From NCBI GenBank assembly GCA_937901255.1, contig CALCHN010000073.1, forward strand, positions 1 to 59,051: 59,051 bases of DNA, in the 5' to 3' direction. The translations under genes and the position numbers were made by a program. Below are positions 8,464 through 16,834 of this stretch, one piece after another. The notes under the pieces are model-generated. The model saw only the letters and a program-made list of their open reading frames with translations. It had not been told where the DNA came from and did not search any database. Origin of the DNA: an uncultured Flavobacteriales bacterium (lineage in GTDB: Bacteria; Bacteroidota; Bacteroidia; Flavobacteriales_E; Vicingaceae). Position 1 is the stretch's first letter; each line of letters starts with the position of its first letter.

Positions 8464-9924
8464 TTAGTAATAAATTAATCTTCTAACTTTTGCAATATAT
8501 TTAGCTAAACGAATTACTTGTTTAGTGTAGCCAAACTCGTTATCATACCACACATAAAGTACTACATTTTTTTTGTCGTTAGAAACGATAGTTGCGTTGC
8601 TGTCATAAACAGAACAACAAATGTTTCCAATGATATCTGTAGATACTAATTCTGGGTCGTTTTCGTATTTAATTTGGTTTACTAAACCTCCTTGAAGAGC
8701 AGCTTTTCTTATAAGTTCGTTAATTTCATCAACAGAAGTTTCTTTTTCAACTTCTAAACTAAGAATAGCCAAAGAACCGTTTGGAGTAGGAACTCTAACG
8801 GCATTTGCTGTTAATTTTTCTTTTAAAGAAGGAATTACTTTAGTTACCGCATTTCCTGCACCGGTAGAAGTAATTACCATGTTGATAGCAGCAGAACGAC
8901 CTCTTCTTGGTTTTTTGTGCATGTTGTCCAACAAATTTTGGTCGTTAGTGTAAGCATGAACCGTTTCTATATGTCCTTTTACAACACCTAATTCATTTTC
9001 TACTACATAAAGAATAGGAGAGATGGCATTGGTTGTACAAGAGGCTGCTGAAAAGATATTTTCATTTTCTAAGTCTAAGGTGTTTTCGTTAATTCCATAA
9101 ACAACATTAGGCACTTCTTTGCCCGGGGCGGTTAACAATACCTTGCTAATTCCTTTAGCTTGTGTATGTCTAGAAAGTTGTTCTCGGTTAGAGAAAACAC
9201 CAGTATTATCAATTAATAAAGCATCATTAATTCCGTAAGAAGTATAATCAACATCTTCAGGATTATTAGCTTCAATTAATTTAACAATTTGTCCGTTAAT
9301 GATAAGTGCTTTATTTTCAACATCAGCATCTACAGTTCCAGAAAATAATCCGTGTACAGAGTCATTTCTTAATAAAGCGGCTCTTTTAATAATTTCTTCA
9401 TCAGTTACTTTTCGGGTAACAATAGCTCTTAATCTTAATTGTTGTCCTTTTCCGGCTTGTTTTACCAATTCTCGGGCAGCTAATCTTCCAATTCTTCCAA
9501 ATCCAAATAAAACTACATCCTTTGGTTGTAATTGATGTCCGTCAGCAGCAATAAAATCTTTTAATTTATCTTTTAAGAAGTCTGTTTGAGAAGCATAGTT
9601 AGTTTTTTCGCTGTGCCATTCAGCAGCTAATCTACCTATGTCAATTTTAGATGGAGCAACATCCAAGCTTTCTAATTCTTTAGCTAGAGAAGAGCTATCA
9701 AAAATATCAACAGGGTTAAAAGCAATACTTTTTGCTTTTGAATGTAAATTTAAAACATCAGAGATGCTTTTATCTACCAAAGGATTTCTGAAAAGTACTA
9801 ACTCAATAGATTTTTCGTACATTAAATGTCCGATAGAACTAATAAGCTTAACAGCAGCTTTTTCTCTCCTTACATATTCATTTAGATTTTCTTCGTAGGA
9901 TTTGTTTTTGTCAAGAATTTCCAT
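8464..9924 (-). CDS. gap: Glyceraldehyde-3-phosphate dehydrogenase, N-terminally extended
   Basis: A phosphorylating GAPDH of 486 residues. The normal enzyme (about 335 residues) starts near residue 135 with the NAD(P)-binding VVLFGFGRIGRLAAREL. The catalytic Cys296 lies in FSAASCTTNAISP, HAYTNDQ and RRGRSAAINM follow, and the C-terminal VWYDNEFGYTKQV is standard. The extra 130 N-terminal residues are helical, without a recognised domain, and are a known feature of a long GAPDH form in Bacteroidota and some other bacteria. NAD versus NADP preference cannot be settled by eye: the strand after the Rossmann Gly motif ends AIVTRKVTDEE, unlike the usual INDP. It is the only GAPDH in view. Confidence 0.93.
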   Translation of the reverse strand: MEILDKNKSYEENLNEYVRREKAAVKLISSIGHLMYEKSIELVLFRNPLVDKSISDVLNLHSKAKSIAFNPVDIFDSSSLAKELESLDVAPSKIDIGRLAAEWHSEKTNYASQTDFLKDKLKDFIAADGHQLQPKDVVLFGFGRIGRLAARELVKQAGKGQQLRLRAIVTRKVTDEEIIKRAALLRNDSVHGLFSGTVDADVENKALIINGQIVKLIEANNPEDVDYTSYGINDALLIDNTGVFSNREQLSRHTQAKGISKVLLTAPGKEVPNVVYGINENTLDLENENIFSAASCTTNAISPILYVVENELGVVKGHIETVHAYTNDQNLLDNMHKKPRRGRSAAINMVITSTGAGNAVTKVIPSLKEKLTANAVRVPTPNGSLAILSLEVEKETSVDEINELIRKAALQGGLVNQIKYENDPELVSTDIIGNICCSVYDSNATIVSNDKKNVVLYVWYDNEFGYTKQVIRLAKYIAKVRRLIYY

Positions 9925-9973
9925 GATAACTTTTTAATTGATTTTTAAATGTATATTTATATAACTGTATTTT

Positions 9974-10840
9974 TTATCCTAAATAGGCTTTAAGTAAGTC
10001 ACTTTTTGAAGTAGTTCTTAATTTTTTAATCCCTTTTTCTTTTATCTGGCGAACACGCTCACGTGTTAAATTAAAACTTTCGCCAATTTCATCAAGAGAA
10101 AGGGGTTGTTTGCATCCTATGCCAAAAAATAATTCTATTACCGATCTTTCTTTGTCGGTTAGTTTAGATAATGACCTACAAATTTCTTTTTGCAAGGATT
10201 CATACATCAACAACACATCTGTTTTAGTACCATCAGTATCGGCCAAAACGTCTAATAAACTTCCAGAATCTTCATCATCTCCAAAAGGAGCATCAACAGA
10301 TACATGTCTGCCCGAAACTTGAATAGAACCGTCAATTTTATCTATACTAATGTCTAATAAATTAGCAATTTCATCTATAGAAGGTTCTCTTTCAAACTCT
10401 TGTTCTAGCTTAGAAAATGCTTTTTTTATTTTGCTTAATGAACCTACCTGATTAAGCGGTAAACGTACAATTCTAGATTGTTCTGCTATGGCTTGTAAAA
10501 TAGACTGACGAATCCACCAAACAGCGTAAGAAATAAATTTAAACCCTCTGGTTTCATCAAAACGTTGAGCAGCTTTTATTAATCCTAAATTACCTTCATT
10601 AATTAAGTCAGGTAAGGACAAACCTTGGTTTTGATATTGTTTTGAAACCGACACAACAAATCTTAAATTGGCTTTAACTAATTTTTCTAAAGCAATTTGA
10701 TCTCCTTCTCTTATGCGTTGAGCTAATTCTACTTCGTCTTCAGCAGTTATAAGTTCCTCTCGACCAATTTCTAATAAATACTTGTCTAACGAAGCACTTT
10801 CCCTGTTGGTAATAGACTTAGTAATTTTTAATTGTCTCAT
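9974..10840 (-). CDS. rpoD: Primary RNA polymerase sigma factor (sigma A)
   Basis: The 288-residue housekeeping sigma factor of Bacteroidota, lacking the long region 1.1 of E. coli sigma 70. MRQLKITKSITNRESASLDK is the typical N-terminus. Region 1.2/2.1 begins at LLEIGREELITAEDEVELAQ, region 2.3/2.4 contains KFISYAVWWIRQSILQAIAE, region 3 follows, and region 4 has SLDEIGESFNLTRERVRQIK. A start 36 bp upstream (10876) is possible in the same frame, but those codons overlap a -7 box at 10881-10874, so the start at 10840 is preferred. It recognises TTTG/TAnnTTTG promoters such as those noted here. Confidence 0.96.
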   Translation of the reverse strand: MRQLKITKSITNRESASLDKYLLEIGREELITAEDEVELAQRIREGDQIALEKLVKANLRFVVSVSKQYQNQGLSLPDLINEGNLGLIKAAQRFDETRGFKFISYAVWWIRQSILQAIAEQSRIVRLPLNQVGSLSKIKKAFSKLEQEFEREPSIDEIANLLDISIDKIDGSIQVSGRHVSVDAPFGDDEDSGSLLDVLADTDGTKTDVLLMYESLQKEICRSLSKLTDKERSVIELFFGIGCKQPLSLDEIGESFNLTRERVRQIKEKGIKKLRTTSKSDLLKAYLG

Positions 10841-10873
10841 CGAGATGCTTTTAAAAGTGAATTGATAGGTAGG

Positions 10874-10881
10874 CAAATTTA
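10874..10881 (-). promoter_or_regulatory. -7 box of the sigma A gene
   Basis: CAAATTTA on the plus strand reads TAAATTTG on the minus strand and matches TAnnTTTG. It would start transcription about 28 bp before the chosen ATG at 10840, which rules against the longer start. Confidence 0.6.
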
Positions 10882-10981
10882 GCCCCTTTTTCTCGATTGA
10901 AGGGTTTTAAAACACTAAAATTTTTAACATTAAATTAATTTTAAAACAATGTTTAAAATAATTTAAATATCTATTTGATTG

Positions 10982-11434
10982 TTAGTTTGTTGGGTTTTTC
11001 AACTTAACACTCCATTCAAAATTAAAAATGGCAACTGTTTCGTTTTGTTCATCTTTACCTACAGATTCCATCCAAAAAGTTTCACCTTCTGCAGTTGAGA
11101 TGGTTTTTTGAAGGGCTGCGTTAATTAGTTCTCCATCATTACAAGTAAAGGTTATTTTGCCTTTGGCTTTTTTAAGAAAAGTACTTTTTTGTTGTGTTAC
11201 CAACATGGAAATAGTTTGTTTACTGTTTCTTATTTTTTGAAGAACTAAGGTTCCTGTGGTAAGTTCTGCCGACATGGCTAAAACCGCAAAATAAATAGAC
11301 CCAAAAGGGTTTTGATTTATCCAATGGTGTTTAATGGTTGATGAACAAGCATTATCGGTTATTGATTTTAACCTAACTCCTGCAAAAAAGGCACTAGGTA
11401 ATTTGGCTAAAAGAAAAAGATGAAACTTGAACAT
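10982..11434 (-). CDS. DUF4442 hotdog-fold protein (thioesterase-like)
   Basis: A 150-residue DUF4442 protein, a hotdog-fold relative of acyl-CoA thioesterases. NPFGSIYFAVLAMSAELTTG is the family's central helix with its flanking motif, followed by strands such as SMLVTQQKSTFLKKAKGKITFTC in outline and FNFEWSVKLK. Catalytic activity has not been shown for most members. It ends about 13 bp from the glycosyltransferase gene on the same strand and may be cotranscribed with it. Confidence 0.8.
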   Translation of the reverse strand: MFKFHLFLLAKLPSAFFAGVRLKSITDNACSSTIKHHWINQNPFGSIYFAVLAMSAELTTGTLVLQKIRNSKQTISMLVTQQKSTFLKKAKGKITFTCNDGELINAALQKTISTAEGETFWMESVGKDEQNETVAIFNFEWSVKLKNPTN

Positions 11435-11447
11435 ATCGCAAAAATAA

Positions 11448-12755
11448 CTAATGTTTAGTACTTATTTTATCGAGTTCATTAGCGAAAGATTTAGCAAGAA
11501 TTTTTCTACTAAATTTTTCATATCCTTTGCTATTTACTTTTAAGCTGTTGGATTTATAAGCTGAATAGTGATTTTTAATAATTTCTTTAAGCGAATCCAC
11601 CTCTTCAAATCCGGTTAACGTTCCGGCTTGAGTTTCTTTTATCACTTTTGCAGCATCACCCTCAGGTTTTCCAATAGCAACAATTGGTCGTTGAGCCCCA
11701 ATATACTCAAACAATTTACCAGGAATTATACCGTCATTTTTGGGCGTGTTATTTAATAATGCTAGCAACAATTGAGAGCTAATCATTTGCTCAATTACTT
11801 GGTTGTGAGGCAAACTTCCTACTAAGTTTAAGTTATTTTGAAGTTGATGTTGGTTGATAGATTGAATTACTTCGGCAGCTACCTGACCAATAAATTTTAT
11901 TTCCAAATCATTTTTAAACTGTTCATCTTCTTGTGCAAGTTCAGCAAGTACTTTCCATAACGCATGAGGATTTCGGTCTTCATTTAATGACCCAGTGTGT
12001 GTTAATGTGAATTTTTTATCTAACACTACATTTTCAACAGCAGTAAAGTCTGCAGGGTCGTAACCATTTGTAATAACTACGGGTAATATTCCTGAAATTT
12101 CATTAAAATCATTTGCCCAGCTCCAAGTTACAGTAACCACCTCATTTGCCGTACGTAAAACTTCTTGCTCTAATTGCCTGTGTTTTTTATCTGCCCAACT
12201 ACTTAGTTTTAATTTGTGATAAAAATCTATTAAGGTCCACGGGTCTCTGAAATCTGCTAACCAAGGTACGTTATGTTTTTTAACCACATTTTTTGCAATA
12301 AGATGAGTAGAGTGGGGAGGTCCGGTAGAAATTATGGCATCCACTTTATTTTCTTTTAAATAATTGATTAAAAATTTAGAAGATGGCTTAATCCAAAATT
12401 TTCTGGCATCAGGAATAAAAATATTGCCTCTAACCCATAGAGAAAGATTTTGTAAAAATGAATTTCCTTTGCTAGATTGACTCATTCCGGGCAATAGAGC
12501 TTCATCTTTTTTCTTTCCCAATAGCTTTTTATATAAGCCAAATGGTTCCCATATTTTGGTTCTTATGGTTTCAATACCTTCCGGAATTTCTTTTAATAGC
12601 TCTTTATCCTGAATGGCAATTTCCCCATTTTCTGTAGTGTAGATAATAGGTTCCCAACCATATTCTCTAAGATATTTAGTGGTTTTTACCCAACGCTGCA
12701 CTCCGCCACCGCCCATGGGAGGCCAATAATAGGTTATGATTAATACTTTTTTCAT
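11448..12755 (-). CDS. GT4-type glycosyltransferase
   Basis: A 435-residue GT-B fold glycosyltransferase (GT4-like). The N-terminal domain opens with MKKVLIITYYWPPMGGGGVQR, the glycine-rich acceptor-side motif. The C-terminal nucleotide-sugar domain contains LTHTGSLNEDRNPHALW, KFIGQVAAEV and the E-rich donor motif NDGIIPGKLFEYIGAQRPIV. It probably adds a sugar to a surface polysaccharide or lipid carrier at the inner membrane; neither donor nor acceptor can be told. Only the DUF4442 gene appears linked to it. Confidence 0.88.
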   Translation of the reverse strand: MKKVLIITYYWPPMGGGGVQRWVKTTKYLREYGWEPIIYTTENGEIAIQDKELLKEIPEGIETIRTKIWEPFGLYKKLLGKKKDEALLPGMSQSSKGNSFLQNLSLWVRGNIFIPDARKFWIKPSSKFLINYLKENKVDAIISTGPPHSTHLIAKNVVKKHNVPWLADFRDPWTLIDFYHKLKLSSWADKKHRQLEQEVLRTANEVVTVTWSWANDFNEISGILPVVITNGYDPADFTAVENVVLDKKFTLTHTGSLNEDRNPHALWKVLAELAQEDEQFKNDLEIKFIGQVAAEVIQSINQHQLQNNLNLVGSLPHNQVIEQMISSQLLLALLNNTPKNDGIIPGKLFEYIGAQRPIVAIGKPEGDAAKVIKETQAGTLTGFEEVDSLKEIIKNHYSAYKSNSLKVNSKGYEKFSRKILAKSFANELDKISTKH

Positions 12756-13178
12756 ATCGAATATCTAAACTTATTAACTCTTAAACAAATTTAAAACAGT
12801 TAGCATCTTGACTGTTTTTTTGTTAGTTTTTCTTTTGTCTTGATACAAAAGAAACAAAAAATCAAGACTTCTGATTAATTTATGGTTTTCTAAGCAGTTA
12901 AATTTGCCACACAACCCAAGCCCTGCTGTTTTACTGCATATAACAACCTAGCAAAAGGTACTGTCGGCTATATTTTTTTTTATTTTTGGTAGTTCAAGGA
13001 TTGCTTTCATAAAGCCTTCACTAAATTGTAACCACAAGAAAACGTTCTAAATTAATCAAAGGTCAGTCTTCATCTGTTTGGAAATCCTCTAAACATTTGT
13101 ATTCATAAGTTTTTCAATCAACCTCAAACTTCAAACAAGTTTTCGAGTTCAACAAAGTTAAACTTTCATCCTACAAAA
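12756..13178. other. Non-coding gap with a short palindrome
   Basis: No gene is supported here. At 12834-12872 the run TTCTTTTGTCTTGATACAAA/AGAAAC... holds the inverted repeat CTTTTGT-CTTGAT-ACAAAAG. I have the impression that it is a widespread Bacteroidota intergenic sequence. The remainder (including a T-rich run near 12970) shows nothing else. Confidence 0.5.
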
Positions 13179-14114
13179 TTAGTCATTAAATCTCATCAGT
13201 TGGTTAGGAGTAAATGTCCATTCCGGAGTTGAAATTTCTATTTCACAGTCAGTAACTGAATACCAAGGCGATAATGAATTATTGTTTGGGTTTTTTAAAA
13301 TATGAATATTCTGGGCTGGCATATAGCTTTGTGCCAACATAAAAACTTTTTCTTTTGTGATAGGGTTTTCAGCCATATCGATAACAATAACCGCATGTCC
13401 GGGAAAACCTCCTTTAATAAATACATCACCAATTTTTATGTTGGATAAGTTGACTTCTACTAACTCTTTACTAAGTGAAGCAGTTCCTGCATACATAAAT
13501 ATGTTATCCATGTATTTTCTAAAACTATTGTAAGAGGTATTATTTTTTGAAGAGGTTACCCAAACCACTTTATTTCCTTGTAGTTTAGGATAAAAACCTT
13601 CGCTCCATTTTTTAAAAGGAATGGGAGTTCCATTAGTGTAATTAAATTGTATTTGATTGGTTTTATTGGCTGCAAAAAGATATTCAGCTCTAAGTCGCAT
13701 AACGGCATCGGCACATTGTTGTAAATCTTTATTTCCAATATCTATATTAATAACAGCAAATTGAGCTGATTGATTATACTTTTTTTCTCCATTATGTAAA
13801 TAAACAGTGTTGTCTGTTAAATTTAATGGAAGATGCCTAAGCCAATCACCAAAGGAATGTTGAGTGAGTTCGGTTCTCTTAAAACCTGATGGAACAGGAA
13901 TATTGTTGCACAATGCTTCTTTGTAATCATATTTATTAAGCCAAGCGTAGTGGTATGAAAGAGTATCAGGAACTGAACTAATATTTTCAACACTATCTAC
14001 AATAGTAGCGTCTGTACTTAAAGTATTGTTATTTGTGGTAGAGTTATTTTGGCAAGAAGCAGTGATAAAACAGCATAGTGCAACATAAAAAAGGTATTTG
14101 TTTTTAGTTGCCAA
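13179..14114 (-). CDS. DUF4846 lipoprotein
   Basis: A 311-residue predicted lipoprotein: a short hydrophobic leader ends in the lipobox ITASC, with Cys at about residue 21, followed by an Asn/Thr-rich linker. The rest matches the DUF4846 pattern: PVPSGFKRTELTQHSFGDWL, then LRHLPL..., AVINIDIGNKDLQQCADAV, LRAEYLFA, and the late segment GDVFIKGGFPGHAVIVIDMA with a His reminiscent of papain-like folds. Function is unknown; an envelope location is expected. It follows the LecA-like exported protein by 6 bp, so the two are probably co-expressed. Confidence 0.82.
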   Translation of the reverse strand: MATKNKYLFYVALCCFITASCQNNSTTNNNTLSTDATIVDSVENISSVPDTLSYHYAWLNKYDYKEALCNNIPVPSGFKRTELTQHSFGDWLRHLPLNLTDNTVYLHNGEKKYNQSAQFAVINIDIGNKDLQQCADAVMRLRAEYLFAANKTNQIQFNYTNGTPIPFKKWSEGFYPKLQGNKVVWVTSSKNNTSYNSFRKYMDNIFMYAGTASLSKELVEVNLSNIKIGDVFIKGGFPGHAVIVIDMAENPITKEKVFMLAQSYMPAQNIHILKNPNNNSLSPWYSVTDCEIEISTPEWTFTPNQLMRFND

Positions 14115-14120
14115 AGTATT

Positions 14121-15107
14121 TTATTTTACAACGATATTTGCAACATAAAACCCCGTGTTTGAGGCGTTGTAAACAGTTTCATAAATAGAAATGTACAACA
14201 TTCCTGTAGCGGTTGCTTTTCCATTATATTTAGCACCTGCTTTGGTTACGGTTCCGTTATCACCAATTTTAAACACCATATTTCCGTAAGCCGGACTAGT
14301 AGAAGTGCTACTGTTATCATTAAAACTATCTGAACTACTATTTTTAACAGAGCCATCTGGCTTGTAAGCATTGTTTGATAAGCTTGCCAATACCACTTCT
14401 CCTGAAGCTGTCATAGATATGGTTTGTCCTGGTTTTACGACAATACCTGTTTTTAACCAACCACCATTCTGATTGGAACTGATGTGGGTTGATGCCATTA
14501 ATTTAAAGGTTTTACTGTCGGCAGAACCATCGGTGTATAGGATATCAATTTTCTCAATTTTTTCTCTAGGAATAGTTAAATCACCATATTCGGTTTTTAA
14601 ACTCACTGTAGAAAAATCATATTTCCCACCCATAGTGTATTCGTAATCAATAGTAATTACATCTTTTGTAGAATAAGTATTACCAACACTATGTACTGCT
14701 TTTAATTCAGATAAAGCGGTAGTTAGAGAATAATCATGATGTAAAACTGTTTCTTCAGTTTCTGTATAAAGTACTTCTTCAATAACAGGAATTGCACCTA
14801 TTTTTAAATTAACCAATTGGTCGTAAGCTTTTTTTCTTTCTTCTTCTACAGTACTTTGAAGTTGTTTAGCTAAATTAACTATGCTATTTTTTAAACTATT
14901 ATCGGGATGAATACCTAAAGTTATAGAGGAAACATTTTTTATTGGCACATCTAATTTACCGTAGTCGGTTTCTAATAAAACTTTAGCAACTTTTGTTGTA
15001 CCGGTTACAATATTTCCATCTTTTAAAGTAAGGGTAAACTCTGTTTTAGATTGAGCAAGAATAGTGCTTGAAATAAACAATACGAGAATAAACAAGGTCT
15101 TTTTCAT
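14121..15107 (-). CDS. Exported protein with a LecA (PA-IL)-like C-terminal domain
   Basis: A 328-residue protein with a cleavable signal peptide (residues 1-18, LFILVLFISSTILAQ). Two related strands-and-turn segments, YGKLDVPIKNVSSITLG and YGDLTIPREKIEKIDIL, suggest a duplicated small beta module separated by a HEAT-like helical stretch (about 60-110). The last 110 residues (GGWLKTGIVVKPGQTISMTA ... KYNGKATATGMLYISIYE) resemble the PA-IL/LecA galactose-binding jelly roll, in which the 'G..Y.G.A...G.L...I' tail is typical. Sugar binding is inference. It lies 25 bp after the PorE-like gene and directly before the DUF4846 lipoprotein. Confidence 0.75.
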   Translation of the reverse strand: MKKTLFILVLFISSTILAQSKTEFTLTLKDGNIVTGTTKVAKVLLETDYGKLDVPIKNVSSITLGIHPDNSLKNSIVNLAKQLQSTVEEERKKAYDQLVNLKIGAIPVIEEVLYTETEETVLHHDYSLTTALSELKAVHSVGNTYSTKDVITIDYEYTMGGKYDFSTVSLKTEYGDLTIPREKIEKIDILYTDGSADSKTFKLMASTHISSNQNGGWLKTGIVVKPGQTISMTASGEVVLASLSNNAYKPDGSVKNSSSDSFNDNSSTSTSPAYGNMVFKIGDNGTVTKAGAKYNGKATATGMLYISIYETVYNASNTGFYVANIVVK

Positions 15108-15131
15108 AATAGGTAAAGTTTAGCGGTTCAG

Positions 15132-16664
15132 TTATTTTTTGTCTAACAAAAATACTATTGGTTGTTGGTTTTTAATATTAAAATCTATGTTTTCAGCAAT
15201 AGGGTGGTAGCCTTCTGCTTCTACTAAAATGCTGTAATTTTTCTCTGGTGCAACTATCATAACAAACTCTCCAGTACTTTGTTTAGCATTATAAACACCT
15301 ACAATAGCTTTATTATCTTCCATTAAAGTTGCTTTTACTGCAATAGATTTGTTGGAAGATTTATCATAACCAATTCCTTTTAAAACGGTTAAATTTGTTG
15401 GTGGGTCGTTAATAAAAGCTTTGTATAAATCTATACCGCCTAAACCGCCTTCTCTAGTAGAGGAGAAAAAAGCATTTCTTCCATCGGCAGCTAAAACAAT
15501 TGAAAATTCATCTCTAACAGAATTGATTGGCGTACCTAAATTTTCGGGGTTAGACCATGATTCGTTAGATGCAGTAGCAACAAATAAATCAAACCCACCC
15601 ATGTTTTGATGACCTTTACTGCTAAAGTATAGGGTTTTACCATCGCTAAAAATAAAAGGATAATCTTCATCAAATTGAGTGTTGATAATTGGTCCTAAGT
15701 TTTGAGCTTTACCCCAAGATCCATTTGGAAGTCTTGTGGCTTTATAAATATCTTTTCCACCATAACCACCAGGTCGGTTGCTCGAAAAATAAATAGTTGA
15801 ATTATCAATGGTAATAGAAGCACTAGTTTCGTTAAAAGCAGATTTAATTTCTGCTGGAAGTTCATTTGGTGCTTCCCATTCTTCTAAGCCCATTTGAGCA
15901 ACTTGTAGGTTTCCGGCAATTAAAAATTTATTATTTCTTTGAAAAAATAAGGTTTGCCCATCTGCCGACATTCCTGCAGCAAGTTCTTGTTGAGAGGTAT
16001 TAATACTGTTGTTTAACTTTGAAATGGTTGTGTTTGCCTTGTTGAATTTGCTTATTTGAAAAATATTATGAGTATAGTTTTCTTTGTTAGAAGAAAATAA
16101 AAACAACGATGCATCTGCATTTATAAGTGGGGCACAATCATCAAATTCAGAGTTTATAGCACTTCCTAAATTTTCTACAGCAATATTTCTTTTGTTTTTT
16201 AATACCAATTCTGCATAAGAAATTTGATTGATGTAGCGTGTAATATCATCGTTGCTAAGTTCTTTTTCGCCAGCAATTAATTTATAACCGTTATAAAAGT
16301 TAGTAGCTTTTTTAAATTTGCTATTGGCATGAGCTGTAGCAGCTTTGTATCTAAATAATTCTAAACTTACTGAAGTGGCAGATTGGTTAAAATGTTTTTC
16401 TGCTTTTTCATATTCATGTAAATTAAAATAACAAATACCCATTTGGTAATTTAAATTTACATCGGTAGTGTCTTTTTTGTAATGTTCTTCTAATATGGCT
16501 AAAGCACCTCTACAATCATTTACTTCAATATTGAATTTTGCTTTAGAGATAGCTTTTTCAACTTCTGGGGACGAATTTTGACTTCGTGTTGAAATACTAA
16601 GAAATAGCAGTGTACAAATTAATAAAGAGGTTTTTGAAAAATAATTAGTTGATATAAAATTCAT
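15132..16664 (-). CDS. TPR/PD40 PorE-like protein without an OmpA domain
   Basis: The preferred start at 16664 gives MNFISTNYFSKTSLLICTLL, a signal peptide ending near TRSQN. A 28-codon extension upstream is in frame but would displace the signal. Residues about 30-150 form TPR units (NYQMGICYFNLHEYEKAEKHF). A PD40/WD40-like propeller follows, with repeated IYFSSNRPGGYGGKDIYKA, LYFSSKGHQNMGGFDLFVA and FFSSTREGGLGGIDLYKA. The C-terminus is a carboxypeptidase regulatory-like beta domain (ILVEAEGYHPIAENIDF). This is the order of the T9SS protein PorE, but the peptidoglycan-binding OmpA domain is missing. Confidence 0.85.
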   Translation of the reverse strand: MNFISTNYFSKTSLLICTLLFLSISTRSQNSSPEVEKAISKAKFNIEVNDCRGALAILEEHYKKDTTDVNLNYQMGICYFNLHEYEKAEKHFNQSATSVSLELFRYKAATAHANSKFKKATNFYNGYKLIAGEKELSNDDITRYINQISYAELVLKNKRNIAVENLGSAINSEFDDCAPLINADASLFLFSSNKENYTHNIFQISKFNKANTTISKLNNSINTSQQELAAGMSADGQTLFFQRNNKFLIAGNLQVAQMGLEEWEAPNELPAEIKSAFNETSASITIDNSTIYFSSNRPGGYGGKDIYKATRLPNGSWGKAQNLGPIINTQFDEDYPFIFSDGKTLYFSSKGHQNMGGFDLFVATASNESWSNPENLGTPINSVRDEFSIVLAADGRNAFFSSTREGGLGGIDLYKAFINDPPTNLTVLKGIGYDKSSNKSIAVKATLMEDNKAIVGVYNAKQSTGEFVMIVAPEKNYSILVEAEGYHPIAENIDFNIKNQQPIVFLLDKK

Positions 16665-16834
16665 GTTGCTTTTTAAATTGAGCGTAAATATATAAACAAT
16701 ATTGAATATTGAAAATAATACATTCAAAAATAGTGCAATTATTTTCATTTAAGCCATTGAATAAGAAATGAAATAAACAGTTTATTGTTAGTTAAAATTG
16801 AGTTTAAACTACTAGTTGTATTAGGCAAAAAAGC

